Source of the DNA: Marixanthomonas sp963974425 | GTDB taxonomy: Bacteria; Bacteroidota; Bacteroidia; Flavobacteriales; Flavobacteriaceae | Direction: 5' to 3' | Assembly (NCBI RefSeq): GCF_963974425.1 | Contig: NZ_CAXBCK010000012.1 | Coordinates: forward strand, 16,526 to 80,525 | DNA: 64,000 bases | Shown here: positions 52,101 to 60,577 of the stretch, one piece after another | Numbering within the stretch: the first letter of the stretch is position 1 | How the letters are laid out: each line of letters opens with the position of its first letter | The notes under the pieces: model-generated | What the model saw: the letters and a program-made list of their open reading frames with translations, nothing else | What the model was told of the DNA's origin: nothing | The model's database searches: none | Translations under genes and position numbers: made by a program

Positions 52101-54709
52101 AAATACGAACCGTATTTATGGGCTTCAGGCGAGCGCAACCCTACAAAATGTGAATAGGGCGCTAAGTTTTTAGAAAACACATCAATTGAAAAATCGCCAC
52201 CGCCTTCAAAAACCTTGGTTAAAAAAGTGGCTTGGAGCATACCGGGAGCTTTCCCACTAATCTCAAAATCTTTTGAAAACGCCGTGCTTCCTTCCGAAGA
52301 CAGTTTGGTATCCAACACTGGGATCTCTACTTTATTAAAAGTACGCACGGGATCGTTAAACTGATAATTAGGATATTCTTTAAAAGCTGTAGCAGTTGTT
52401 CTAAGTGTGGCGTCCATTTCTACTTTCAAGTTCCGGGCGGGAGCACCGTGTAACCAAGCGGCTGTAGCGGTTCCTTTTACCGGTTTGCTGGCATCGAGGA
52501 TTTCATCGTCAAAATCTAACTTTATTTTTAAGCGGTTGGGTTTTACCGTGGCAACCTTTAGTGTTTTATTGAATTTTACCCCACCAACAGTTACGGTAGC
52601 ATTCCAATTGCCTGTTGGGGAACTAGATTGAGTAGTAATAGGAAAGTAGTAGAAACCTTCTTTGCTTTTAGCTATTTCATTAAAAGAACTTGTGTTCCTT
52701 AAGACAGAACGTTGTACAAGTTTTCCTCGGGCGTCGGTTACTTCTAGTTTTACGGGATGGTTTTTGGGTAATGGATTAGTGATATCGTTTAGCACAAAAG
52801 TCAAGTGAATGCTATCACCAGGGCGATGTACGCCTCTTTCCGTATATAAAAAGCCTTTAATGCCTTTTTGTAATTGTTTTCCTGAAACATCAAATTTACT
52901 TAATGATAAAGCCTTTCCGTCTTCCAGTTTGGCATAGGCATAGTTGTTTCCTTTTTGAGCAACGGCAAAAGCGATGTTTTTCTCACTATCGTAGAGGGTC
53001 ATCCCTTCAGAATCTGTCATAACAGTTTCTACCAATTGCTGTTGATAATTATAGAGCTTGATTTTTACTCCGCTTTCAGGATTTGTGGTAAGTAGATTGT
53101 TGGTGATAAAATGATAGGAACGGTTGCTGCTTTCCTTAACAATTAAACCGAGGTCGCTTCCCAATACATTGCTGCTAATTATGCGATCTTGATTATAATA
53201 AGCGGGATGGCAAGGGTTATCGTTTTCCTGCCAATTATAGGTATAATCGCGCCATCGGTAAATTTCGTTATCCCAATATTGCTCTTCCAGTTCATCTTCA
53301 TAGGTTTCGTCTGTGCTGACATAATAATTTTCGTTTTCTGTTTCTTCGGAAGTAATTTCCGCACAATCATACGTAGTATATTCTTTTTTAAAACTAAGCT
53401 CTACACGATAGATAGCACCTGGGTCTGTCTTAAAAAATTCAGAAAGATTTAAAGCATGGGCTTTCCAAGTACCCTTGCTGCCAATCGAATTTTCAGTGAG
53501 ATTAATAGTCTTTTTTGCGATGCGCCTTCCTACGCGTTTTATATCGTACACATTGTTGCTGTTCAGGTTTGCCGTTTGTAAATATTGAAGGATGTTATCC
53601 TGATAAATCTTTATAATGCGTACATCAACTGCTGAAAGGTTAACCGTTTCAAAGTAATATGGAGTTGAGTTGGCATTAGGCAAAATTGTCCCTTTTGAAA
53701 TAAGCCGGATAGCAGGCTTTAGTTCTTCAAAAGAAACCAGTTCGGAAAATTCTTTTTTTAAGCCGAAGTTTTCGGTGTTTTTAATTCCGTTGAAAATAGT
53801 TACTCTGGCATCGCCAGTAATTCGTGTATCTGGGTAAATATTTAAAACGTTACCGTTTACTTCAAAACGAAGGTTTTTGATGCTATCAATTGTAACCAGC
53901 CCAGCAAAATCCTGATTTTCTTTCAACGGATCAGAAAAATTAATAGAAAGCGAGGTTTGTGGTGAAAGGGTGCTTTCTACATCAACGACTGTAAAATTGT
54001 TCTGACCAGGAATCGCAAACATATTTTCCCCTTTTATCTCAGAATCTATCGCATCGCCGTTCCAGCGTATTTCAATTTCAGAATCGTCTATCTTTCGTTG
54101 AATACTATCAATAGTAAAGCTAAAATATTTGGCATATTCCCCTTCCGAAGGCCATTGAAGTTTCAACTTTTTATTGCCCTGTTGTACCGAAACTAGCTTT
54201 TTGGCTTTTTTCAACGTAATAACATCTGATGTTTCTATGCTTCCATTTACATACTGCCATTTTTTGCTGTACGATTGAAGGTTACCTAAATCGACTTTAA
54301 AGTTGGGTTTGATGGTTTTAAAGCTAAAAGTGTATTCTTTAAAATCTTTTCCTACTTCATCATAAAGTTTGTTCAGTTTTAAGGTGACTGTATATTCGGT
54401 ATCTGGTTTTAGGTATTCGGTAGGCGTAAATACCAACGTTCTTCCGTTTTCAACAATGAGTTTTCCTTTGGTTGAAGGTGAGATTTCCACATAATCTGTA
54501 TCAATTTCTTGGGTAAGTTCAAACTGTTCTAAAGGTTGCTGTAACTCAATATGAATGGGCTCTGCAATGCTTTTATTTCCGTAGGTATTGTATGAAATAT
54601 AATCTTTAAACTTAAAAAGATTATCGGTTTCTGAACTTTCATCTTTATCACTACAAGCGGAAAGGGAAAGTAGGAAAATCACGGTTAATGCATAATACAG
54701 ATTTTTCAT
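49151..54709 (-). CDS. Bacterial alpha-2-macroglobulin family lipoprotein
   Basis: 1852-residue periplasmic protease trap. The lipoprotein signal peptide ends LSLSAC (Cys 19). N-terminal Ig-like domains precede the MG2 region (RGVHRPGDSIHLTFVLNDIT, about residue 625-645). The thioester motif CVEQ is intact with Cys at residue 1409 (PHGCVEQTT), so covalent trapping of attacking proteases is expected. A helical TED-like domain and receptor-binding-like C-terminus follow. Located directly upstream of pbpC: a protease trap and a peptidoglycan repair enzyme acting at the same breach (established pairing in other Gram-negatives). Confidence 0.94.
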   Translation of the reverse strand: MKNLYYALTVIFLLSLSACSDKDESSETDNLFKFKDYISYNTYGNKSIAEPIHIELQQPLEQFELTQEIDTDYVEISPSTKGKLIVENGRTLVFTPTEYLKPDTEYTVTLKLNKLYDEVGKDFKEYTFSFKTIKPNFKVDLGNLQSYSKKWQYVNGSIETSDVITLKKAKKLVSVQQGNKKLKLQWPSEGEYAKYFSFTIDSIQRKIDDSEIEIRWNGDAIDSEIKGENMFAIPGQNNFTVVDVESTLSPQTSLSINFSDPLKENQDFAGLVTIDSIKNLRFEVNGNVLNIYPDTRITGDARVTIFNGIKNTENFGLKKEFSELVSFEELKPAIRLISKGTILPNANSTPYYFETVNLSAVDVRIIKIYQDNILQYLQTANLNSNNVYDIKRVGRRIAKKTINLTENSIGSKGTWKAHALNLSEFFKTDPGAIYRVELSFKKEYTTYDCAEITSEETENENYYVSTDETYEDELEEQYWDNEIYRWRDYTYNWQENDNPCHPAYYNQDRIISSNVLGSDLGLIVKESSNRSYHFITNNLLTTNPESGVKIKLYNYQQQLVETVMTDSEGMTLYDSEKNIAFAVAQKGNNYAYAKLEDGKALSLSKFDVSGKQLQKGIKGFLYTERGVHRPGDSIHLTFVLNDITNPLPKNHPVKLEVTDARGKLVQRSVLRNTSSFNEIAKSKEGFYYFPITTQSSSPTGNWNATVTVGGVKFNKTLKVATVKPNRLKIKLDFDDEILDASKPVKGTATAAWLHGAPARNLKVEMDATLRTTATAFKEYPNYQFNDPVRTFNKVEIPVLDTKLSSEGSTAFSKDFEISGKAPGMLQATFLTKVFEGGGDFSIDVFSKNLAPYSHFVGLRSPEAHKYGSYFTDENTVFDVATVDAQGNASANREVEVKVFRIEWRWWWNRGNDNLSRYENATVHKPVKNFKVTTNSKGKANFTVNIPEDEGGRYLIRVIDKESGHATGRVAYFYRNWWKAPVEGDAESAKMLVFSADKEKYNVGEEAFITFPSGSEGRALISVENGTEVLATHWIETKKGETKAAIKLTKEMTPNIYVNISLLQPHAQTKNDLPIRLYGVIPLLVEDASTILKPEINLPSVLKPEEHFTVNVSEANNKPMTYTLAMVDEGLLDLTRFNTPEIHKAFYTREALGVKTFDMYDDVIGAYSGSVDNIYAIGGGDVAAGAKNRKADRFKPVVKYIGPFSLKAGEKASHTLTMPNYVGSVRTMVIAGDNSKSAYGKTDETTPVRKPLMVLASLPRKLSPGEKVTLPVTVFAMEEKVKNAIITVKTGDGLKPINGTSKNISFPSVGEKIVNFEFEVLPTSEIQNIEVLASGNGEKASYKVEIDVENPNPISQKTTQYTLTENGNETINFETFGVSGSNGAMLEFSTVPPMNFGKRMEYLIRYPHGCVEQTTSAAFPQLFLADVFDITYDKKQDIQKNVESAIRKLGTYQNTSGGLSYWPGEREADEWSTNYVGHFMLEAKQKGYALPISFLSSWLQFQKNTARQWRNSSTSYNSSFTQAYRLYTLALASQPELAAMNRLRESKNLSNNAKWRLAAAYALAGKKNVAEQISQTANISFEPKRYDYYTYGSPFRNKAMALETMVALGDSRQRDMAISVAKELSSQRWYSTQETSYALLAMAKMINKNGGKAMELTYTDNGKTKTIKTERAVAQRELGFSMGGNSVSVSNKKGNVVYVTLIQQGKLPLGKELAERKNLTIQAQYLDGTGEKIDVSKLRQGTEISATVTITNTSNDHINNVALTKIFPSGWEIVNTSFTELGGGANGEARYTDIRDDRVNFYFDLRAKKSKTFTVKLNASYLGTYYLPGTQVEAMYDRNYYARNKGMWVEVEK

Positions 54710-54785
54710 AATTGATGGTTTTAGCGGTTTTAAAAGTATAAAGAATGTGACCTAACAACAAACAAATGCTGCTATTTTAAAGGCA

Positions 54786-54808
54786 TAAAAACCCTTGTTT
54801 TCAGGGGG
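54786..54808 (-). terminator. Probable terminator after the asparaginase/monooxygenase pair
   Basis: Minus-strand CCCT...AGGG hairpin with a 7-nt loop followed by TTTTT, about 160 nt past the stop codon at 54965. The 255-bp spacer holds nothing else I can name. Confidence 0.55.
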
Positions 54809-54964
54809 ATTTCATTTTTTGATAAAATGTTGGAAGGGAGCTTTTAATGAAACGGAAAAACAATTTAGCTTCGTATTTGAAATTTTAACATTTAGGAAGA
54901 GTTTAACAATGCTTTGCTTAGAACACAAGATAAGGGGAAAGCAGGTTGTAATTTTATTTTAAGG

Positions 54965-55276
54965 CTACATATTAAATTCATATTCCCGCTCTACTTTACA
55001 AATTCGTACTTTGTACCAAGTATACCACTCTTTTCTGCCTAACTTTTGAGCCATTTGATGGTCTAGATTAGCTTTCCAATTTTTAATGGCTTCAAGATTT
55101 TTCCAATAGCTTACGGTTATTCCTATTTGTGATTTTGCACTTTCAATGCCTATATATCCTGGCTGCTGTTTTGCAAGCTTTTCCATGGTTTGAGCCATCT
55201 CATCATAGCCTTCTATGTTTTCTGTTTGCTGACTTGTAAATATCACTGCGTAGTACGATGATTCCATGTTACTCAT
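54965..55276 (-). CDS. Antibiotic biosynthesis monooxygenase-like (ABM) domain protein
   Basis: 103-residue ferredoxin-like dimeric alpha/beta-barrel protein. FTSQQTENIEGYDEMAQTME, then GYIGIESAK, ITVSYWKNLEAIKNWK and WYTWYKVRICKVEREY fit the ABM/YdhR family, some of which are heme-degrading or quinone-modifying monooxygenases. No catalytic residue settles the substrate. A start at 55276 overlaps the asparaginase stop by 8 nt; a start at Met4 (55267) would leave a 1-nt gap. Confidence 0.85.
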   Translation of the reverse strand: MSNMESSYYAVIFTSQQTENIEGYDEMAQTMEKLAKQQPGYIGIESAKSQIGITVSYWKNLEAIKNWKANLDHQMAQKLGRKEWYTWYKVRICKVEREYEFNM

Positions 55277-56339
55277 TATATATACCTATTTTTAAATCTC
55301 CATCGGCATTCATATGAGCACGGTACATTCCGGCGGTATTGAATTCCATAGACACATTTCCATCCTTATCAATAGCAATAATACCGCCATTACCACCTAA
55401 GTCTGGCAGTTTTTTCTGAATAACTTCTGCAGCAGCTTCTTGAAGGGTTGAACCCTTATATTCCATCATCGCTGAAATATCATGAGCAACCATCCCACGG
55501 ATAAAAAATTCACCCCAACCGGTAGAGGAAACCGCGCACGTAGCATTGTTGGCATAGGTTCCGGCACCAATGATTGGAGCATCACCAATACGGTTCCAGC
55601 GTTTGTTGGTCATGCCTCCTGTTGAGGTTCCAGCAGCTAAGTTTCCGTTTTTATCAAGAGCTGCACATCCAACGGTTCCAAATTTTGAGTCTTTAATAAA
55701 AGGGTCTTCAGCAAATGTAACTTTAAAGTCGTGATCTAATTCTGCTTTTTCTTTGTCTTTAATTCGTTGTAAGGACTGGAACCTTTTTTCGGTGTAGAAA
55801 TATGAGGGGTCTACAAGCTCAAACCCTTGTTCTTCAGCAAAGCGTTCGGCTCCTTTTCCGCTAAGCATTACGTGTGGCGAGTCGTTCATTACCGTTAAAG
55901 CTAAGTCTATTGGGTTTTTAATCTGCGTAACGCCCGCAACGGCTCCTGCATTTAAGGTAGCGCCATCCATTACCGAAGCATCTAGTTCATTCGTTTCTTC
56001 ATGAGTAAATACAGCTCCTTTTCCGGCATTAAATAAAGGAGAATTTTCCATAACATTGATGGTTTTAGTAACGGCTTCCATAGCAGAGCCACCATTTTTT
56101 AAAACTATATGACCTACTTTAATAGCTTCTTCCAATTTTTCTTTGTAAGCATTTTCTAAAGAATCGCTCATGTTTTTCTTAAGGATGGTTCCAGCTCCTC
56201 CATGGATTACAATTCCGAAAGTTGGTGCATCATTTTGCTGTTTTTGAGTTGAATTATCAGAATTTTCTGACACATTTTTTTCATTTTTACAGCTGAAAAG
56301 CACAAAAAATACGATTAAAAGTGTTAAAGTTTTTTTCAT
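55269..56339 (-). CDS. Isoaspartyl peptidase / plant-type L-asparaginase, lipoprotein
   Basis: 356-residue N-terminal-nucleophile hydrolase. A lipoprotein signal peptide (LLIVFFVLFSC, Cys 17) exports it. IVIHGGAGTI opens the mature domain. Autocleavage before the Thr in FGTVGCAALD (about residue 221) should yield two chains; GTSTGGMTNKRWNRIGDAPIIGAGTYA is the substrate loop. The enzyme removes isoaspartyl dipeptides or asparagine. The nucleophile is preceded by Gly, in place of the more common Asp; cleavage is still plausible. It is first of a two-gene run with the ABM protein. Confidence 0.92.
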   Translation of the reverse strand: MKKTLTLLIVFFVLFSCKNEKNVSENSDNSTQKQQNDAPTFGIVIHGGAGTILKKNMSDSLENAYKEKLEEAIKVGHIVLKNGGSAMEAVTKTINVMENSPLFNAGKGAVFTHEETNELDASVMDGATLNAGAVAGVTQIKNPIDLALTVMNDSPHVMLSGKGAERFAEEQGFELVDPSYFYTEKRFQSLQRIKDKEKAELDHDFKVTFAEDPFIKDSKFGTVGCAALDKNGNLAAGTSTGGMTNKRWNRIGDAPIIGAGTYANNATCAVSSTGWGEFFIRGMVAHDISAMMEYKGSTLQEAAAEVIQKKLPDLGGNGGIIAIDKDGNVSMEFNTAGMYRAHMNADGDLKIGIYNE

Positions 56340-56445
56340 AAGATAATGAGTTTTAAGACATACGAATATAATGGAAATTCCAATGTTTTCAGAGGTTCAG
56401 CGTTCTTTTAATGATGTTTGTAAAAAGTAAAAATAACGTTAATTA

Positions 56446-56477
56446 TCGATTAAGTGCATAATATATTCGATTAAGTG
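56446..56477. promoter_or_regulatory. 21-bp phased direct repeat upstream of the CAP gene
   Basis: TCGATTAAGTG at 56446-56456 and again at 56467-56477: starts exactly 21 bp apart, two helical turns. The second ends 22 bp upstream of the -7 box. Such spacing is typical of a dimeric activator such as LytTR or OmpR types (inference). Confidence 0.5.
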
Positions 56478-56499
56478 TATTTTTTTGTAAGTTTTTTTC

Positions 56500-56507
56500 T
56501 ATATTTG
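56500..56507 (+). promoter_or_regulatory. Candidate -7 element for the CAP gene
   Basis: TATATTTG matches TAnnTTTG; the ATG lies 38 nt downstream. There is no TTTG at the usual -33 spacing. Confidence 0.5.
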
Positions 56508-56545
56508 ATTCAGCATCATGCCCCAAATTTGATGCCCCCGTACTT

Positions 56546-57055
56546 ATGAATCTACTAAAAACTAGCCTACTGGCCATGGTACTTTTTTGTACTGTGACAT
56601 CTTGTAGCAAAGACACAGATGTAATCGTTGAAGAAACAACCGAAGATTACACAATCGATTTAAACCTTGCCAATGAAACCGACTGGGAGATGGCAGATGA
56701 AATTTTAAGCCTTGTTAACGAGCACAGAACTTCTCAAGGACTAACACCTCTTAAACGCGATCAACAATATGCTTCTGCGTATGCGGTAGATCATACCTTC
56801 TATATGATTGACCTTGAGGAAATAAATCACGATCATTTTGATGTTAGAAAAAAAGGATTGAAAGATAGAGGTGCAAAAATTGTTGGCGAGAATGTGGCTT
56901 TCGGTTATCCAACTGCTGAGGAAGTGGTAAACGCTTGGATAAATAGTCCAGGTCACCTTGCTAATATTGAAGGTAATTTCACTCATTCCGGCTTTGGAGT
57001 TATAGAAGCTCCTGATGGAAGAGTTTATTTTACCCAACTTTTTTATAAAAAATAA
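56546..57055 (+). CDS. CAP/SCP domain lipoprotein
   Basis: 169-residue predicted lipoprotein (lipobox LFCTVTSC). After a 30-residue acidic linker, the CAP domain has the usual sequence order: VNEHRTSQGLTPLKRD, HDHFDVRKKG (first His/Glu pair), VGENVAFGY, NAWINSPGHLANIEGNFTHSG with the second His, then FTQLFY at the C-terminus. Bacterial CAP proteins are surface or periplasmic with poorly defined roles, some linked to sporulation or adhesion. The gene is monocistronic, with a -7 element and a phased repeat upstream. Confidence 0.9.
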   Translation: MNLLKTSLLAMVLFCTVTSCSKDTDVIVEETTEDYTIDLNLANETDWEMADEILSLVNEHRTSQGLTPLKRDQQYASAYAVDHTFYMIDLEEINHDHFDVRKKGLKDRGAKIVGENVAFGYPTAEEVVNAWINSPGHLANIEGNFTHSGFGVIEAPDGRVYFTQLFYKK

Positions 57056-57081
57056 TTCCCACTTTTTTGTTTATAGCTTTT

Positions 57082-57114
57082 GCCGTATTTTTATGGAAAC
57101 ATAAAAAATACGGC
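57082..57114 (+). promoter_or_regulatory. GAAA-capped hairpin ending at the 3-HAO start codon
   Basis: GCCGTATTTTTATG (57082-57095), GAAA loop, then the complementary arm with one bulged A (57100-57114). The hairpin ends one base before the ATG at 57116. There is no T-run after it, which argues against a terminator; it could instead mask the ribosome landing site. Confidence 0.6.
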
Positions 57115-57115
57115 T

Positions 57116-57652
57116 ATGGCTATTAAAAAACCTTTTAATCTTACTAAATGGATAGAAGAAAACAGGGAGCAACTTAAACCACCTGTTGGAAATAAAAACC
57201 TTTACAAAGATGCTGGCGATTATATTGTTATGATCGTAGCTGGTCCAAACGCCCGTAAAGACTATCACTACAACGAAACAGAAGAGCTTTTTTACCAATT
57301 GGAAGGTGAAATTGAAGTACACGTTCAAGATGAAGGGGAAAAGAAAACCATGAAACTAGGCCCTGGTGATATGTATTTACACCCGGCAAAAGTGCCGCAT
57401 TCTCCTGTTCGAAAAGAAAGCTCTATTGGATTGGTTGTGGAACGTAAACGTAAAGATTTAGAAGGAAAAGATGGCCTTCTGTGGTTTTGTGACAACTGCA
57501 ACAATAAATTATATGAAGTGTATTTTGAATTGGATGATATTGAAAAAGATTTTCTGAAACACTTTAAGCACTTTTACAATTCTAAAGAGCTTCGCACTTG
57601 TAACAATTGTGGCACCGTAATGGAAGCCGATGATCGATTTACTGCAGATTAG
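57116..57652 (+). CDS. 3-hydroxyanthranilate 3,4-dioxygenase
   Basis: Ring-cleaving Fe(II) dioxygenase of the kynurenine pathway to quinolinate/NAD. Cupin residues: HYNETEELFYQLEG (His and Glu ligands) and LHPAKVPHSPVR (His). A C-terminal rubredoxin-like metal site has CDNC (about residues 123-126) and CNNC (about 161-164), as in the bacterial long form. I start at ATG 57116 (178 residues); an in-frame TTG 12 codons upstream lies inside the hairpin. No other kynurenine genes are adjacent. Confidence 0.94.
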   Translation: MAIKKPFNLTKWIEENREQLKPPVGNKNLYKDAGDYIVMIVAGPNARKDYHYNETEELFYQLEGEIEVHVQDEGEKKTMKLGPGDMYLHPAKVPHSPVRKESSIGLVVERKRKDLEGKDGLLWFCDNCNNKLYEVYFELDDIEKDFLKHFKHFYNSKELRTCNNCGTVMEADDRFTAD

Positions 57653-57703
57653 CATCTCGTTTTAAGATAATACCTTTAATTTCAAATTCTAACTTCGATT
57701 ACG

Positions 57704-57711
57704 TACCTTCG
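57704..57711 (+). promoter_or_regulatory. Candidate -7 element for the aldehyde dehydrogenase gene
   Basis: TACCTTCG, one mismatch from TAnnTTTG, 37 nt upstream of the ATG. Confidence 0.4.
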
Positions 57712-57748
57712 CATTTATTAAAAATAGCGAACAAAATCTTATTAAAAT

Positions 57749-59302
57749 ATGTCAACAGTAGCCACAAGCTTCGGGATTGAAGAAGCATTGAAAGAATTAG
57801 GATTAAACGAAACAAACAACGGTACTTCAACCGGTGCAAATTGGTTCTCCAATGGAGAAGAAATAGCGTCTTATTCCCCAGTAGATGGAAAATTGATAGG
57901 AAAAGTTTCTGCTACCACAAAACAGGATTACGAAAAAGTAATTTCTACAGCAACAGAAGGCTTTAAGGAATGGAGACAACTTCCTGCTCCACAACGAGGA
58001 GAAATTGTTAGAAAATTTAATGACGAACTTCGTCGTTTAAAAGAACCATTAGGAAAGCTAGTTTCTTACGAAATGGGAAAAAGTTACCAAGAAGGCCTTG
58101 GTGAAGTACAGGAAATGATCGATATCTGTGACTTTGCAGTGGGTCTTTCACGTCAGTTACACGGTTTAACAATGCACAGCGAGCGTCCGGGACACAGAAT
58201 GTATGAGCAATACCATCCTCTTGGAGTAGTTGGTATTATTTCAGCGTTCAACTTCCCTGTAGCCGTTTGGAGCTGGAATACAGCTTTAGCTTGGGTTTGT
58301 GGAGATGCTTGTATTTGGAAAGGTTCAGAAAAAACCCCATTAACATCTGTTGCTTGTCAAAATATTGCAGCGCGCGTGTTTTCTGAAAATGGTGTGCCTG
58401 AAGGAATTTCTTGTTTAATTACAGGAGATCATACTGTAGGTGAAATGATGACTAAAGACGAGCGAGTTCCTTTAATTTCTGCTACGGGTTCTACTCGAAT
58501 GGGAAAAATTGTAGCTAAAGAAGTTGCTGGCCGTTTAGGAAAAACGTTATTAGAGCTTGGTGGAAACAATGCAATCATTGTAACACCAGATGCGAATATT
58601 AAAAATACTGTAATCGGAGCTGTATTTGGTGCCGTAGGAACATGTGGGCAGCGTTGTACTTCTACTCGTCGTTTAATTGTACACGAGGATGTATATGATA
58701 AAGTAAAAAGTGCTGTTGTAGATGCTTACAAACAAATTAAAATAGGAAACCCATTAGATGAAAACAATCACGTAGGCCCTCTTATCGATAAAGACGCCGT
58801 AAAAAACTATCAACATGCATTGGATAAAGTAGTTGAAGAAGGCGGTACTGTTTTAGTTGAAGGCGGTGTTTTAGAAGGTGAAGGTTACGAAAGTGGGTGC
58901 TACGTAAAACCAGCCATTGCTGAAGCGGAAAATCACTTTGAGATTGTACAACACGAAACATTTGCACCTGTACTTTACATTATGAAGTATAAAGGTGATG
59001 TCTCTGATGCACTTGAATTACAAAACGGAGTTCGTCAAGGGCTGTCTTCAGCTATTATGACGAATAACTTGCGAGAAGCAGAGCGTTTCCTTTCTGTAGA
59101 AGGATCAGATTGCGGAATTGCTAACGTAAACATCGGTACTTCTGGTGCAGAAATTGGTGGTGCTTTTGGTGGTGAAAAAGAAACCGGAGGCGGCCGTGAA
59201 AGTGGTAGTGATGCGTGGAAAGTGTATATGAGAAGACAAACGAACACAATCAACTATACAACTGAATTGCCTTTAGCGCAAGGAATTAAGTTTGATTTGT
59301 AG
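57749..59302 (+). CDS. Aldehyde dehydrogenase (alpha-aminoadipic semialdehyde/P6C dehydrogenase, ALDH7-like)
   Basis: 517-residue NAD-dependent aldehyde dehydrogenase. FNFPVAVWSWNTALAWVCGDA and ITGSTRMGKIVA-like SATGSTRMG form the NAD site; LELGGNNAI and the catalytic Cys in GTCGQRCTSTRR (about residue 302) form the active site. The C-terminal GGAFGGEKETGGGRESGSDAWK is characteristic of the ALDH7A1 branch, which oxidises alpha-aminoadipic semialdehyde in lysine catabolism. Monocistronic with a terminator about 70 bp downstream. Confidence 0.92.
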   Translation: MSTVATSFGIEEALKELGLNETNNGTSTGANWFSNGEEIASYSPVDGKLIGKVSATTKQDYEKVISTATEGFKEWRQLPAPQRGEIVRKFNDELRRLKEPLGKLVSYEMGKSYQEGLGEVQEMIDICDFAVGLSRQLHGLTMHSERPGHRMYEQYHPLGVVGIISAFNFPVAVWSWNTALAWVCGDACIWKGSEKTPLTSVACQNIAARVFSENGVPEGISCLITGDHTVGEMMTKDERVPLISATGSTRMGKIVAKEVAGRLGKTLLELGGNNAIIVTPDANIKNTVIGAVFGAVGTCGQRCTSTRRLIVHEDVYDKVKSAVVDAYKQIKIGNPLDENNHVGPLIDKDAVKNYQHALDKVVEEGGTVLVEGGVLEGEGYESGCYVKPAIAEAENHFEIVQHETFAPVLYIMKYKGDVSDALELQNGVRQGLSSAIMTNNLREAERFLSVEGSDCGIANVNIGTSGAEIGGAFGGEKETGGGRESGSDAWKVYMRRQTNTINYTTELPLAQGIKFDL

Positions 59303-59369
59303 TAGTTAGAAGTTAGACCGTTTAGCTGCTTGACCAGCAGCAAAACTGTTAGAACATAGAGTATAGACT

Positions 59370-59402
59370 AAAAAACCCGCTGCAATTTGCAACGGGTTTT
59401 TT
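59370..59402 (+). terminator. Terminator after the aldehyde dehydrogenase gene
   Basis: AAAAACCCG...CGGGTTTTTT stem with an internal TGCAA/TTGCA pair; Ts follow. Confidence 0.88.
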
Positions 59403-59464
59403 AAATTTTGATAGTAAGAAAATCTATATTCTATGCCCTTTCACCGAAGTAGCTTTTCTTCTTT

Positions 59465-60454
59465 TTAAACAATTCCATTGTTCTCCACCCACTTAAACTG
59501 TGTTTGATCTTGCGGAATGGAAATACGATTGGCGATTCGTCTCATTCTGCTTGGAAGTTTCATTAAATAATCACGAGCTTTTTCAGCTTCATCTGTCAAA
59601 GAGTTCAGCTTGTCAATTTCCCAATAGCTATTTAGTTTTTCCATAATGTCAATATAATCGAAGGTGGTGTAGACACCCAATCGCTGTGCGGCATTTGAAA
59701 AGTTTTCAAATGCTGAAGCAATCCCTTCACCAGATTCACGTAGAAACTGTGCCGGCATAACGATTTTCTTTTTCATCATATCTTCGTAAGCGAGAATCAT
59801 TTCACTAGCATCATATTCTAAAATGGTCTTTACAAATTCACGATATGCTAAATGGTGACGCATTTCATCTCCTGAAATAAGCTTACACATTTTAGCAAGC
59901 ATTTTATTGTCTTTTTTTCTAGCCAATTGTCCTACACGCTTATGCGAAATATTGGTAGCCAACTCTTGAAAACTAGTGTAAACAAAATTACGGTAGGGAT
60001 CTCGCCCCGTACCAATATCAAAACCATCGTTGATAAGGTGATGGGTAGTGATTTCAATTTCACGCATGTTTACTCTTCCGCAGAGGTATAAATACTTGTT
60101 TAGCGTATCTCCGTGTCGGTTTTCTTCCCCGGTCCATTGCCGTATCCATTTAGACCAGCCATCACGGCCATGTTGATCCACGCCTTCCATATCCATTAAC
60201 CAAGATTCATAGGTGGGTAGTGCTTCTTCTGTAACCATATCGCCTACTAAAACCACCCAAAAATCATACGGTAATTCTTTAGCTTCTTCCCGCATTTGGG
60301 TAAGCTCCTCCATGTAATTCTCACTTTGAAGATTTGGTAATAAATCGGTTGGCTGCCAAATTTCCTCAACCGGAATTAAATAATTTTTCACATAGTCATC
60401 TACCGATTTTTCAACCGTTTTCATGACTTCAAGACGTTTATTTTTAAGAATCAT
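59465..60454 (-). CDS. Acyl-[ACP] desaturase
   Basis: Soluble di-iron desaturase that introduces a double bond into acyl-ACP for membrane fluidity. Both di-iron motifs are present: EENRH at residues 110-114 and DEMRH at 196-200, with the aromatic W/Y positions typical of plant-type stearoyl-ACP desaturases. 329 residues; an internal Met11 is an alternative start. It probably has its own promoter, since the neighbours are 120-160 bp away. Confidence 0.94.
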   Translation of the reverse strand: MILKNKRLEVMKTVEKSVDDYVKNYLIPVEEIWQPTDLLPNLQSENYMEELTQMREEAKELPYDFWVVLVGDMVTEEALPTYESWLMDMEGVDQHGRDGWSKWIRQWTGEENRHGDTLNKYLYLCGRVNMREIEITTHHLINDGFDIGTGRDPYRNFVYTSFQELATNISHKRVGQLARKKDNKMLAKMCKLISGDEMRHHLAYREFVKTILEYDASEMILAYEDMMKKKIVMPAQFLRESGEGIASAFENFSNAAQRLGVYTTFDYIDIMEKLNSYWEIDKLNSLTDEAEKARDYLMKLPSRMRRIANRISIPQDQTQFKWVENNGIV

Positions 60455-60577
60455 TCGTTTTGAAATTTTAGATGTGGTGCTTTTTCTGAACCCGCTTGTA
60501 ATTCGGGCAGGGAAAACATCACTTCAACTCTACTTGTAAAGATACAAAGCTATAAATGAAACTCTACTAAAACAGTC

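Noticed and set aside
56400..56545. GCCCC-rich CATC/GATG region just before the CAP start as a riboswitch
   Set aside because: Only a short weak inverted repeat is present and no known riboswitch core can be recognised.
57080..57115. Longer 3-hydroxyanthranilate dioxygenase start at TTG
   Set aside because: The extra 12 codons lie within a hairpin; the ATG at 57116 gives the standard N-terminus.
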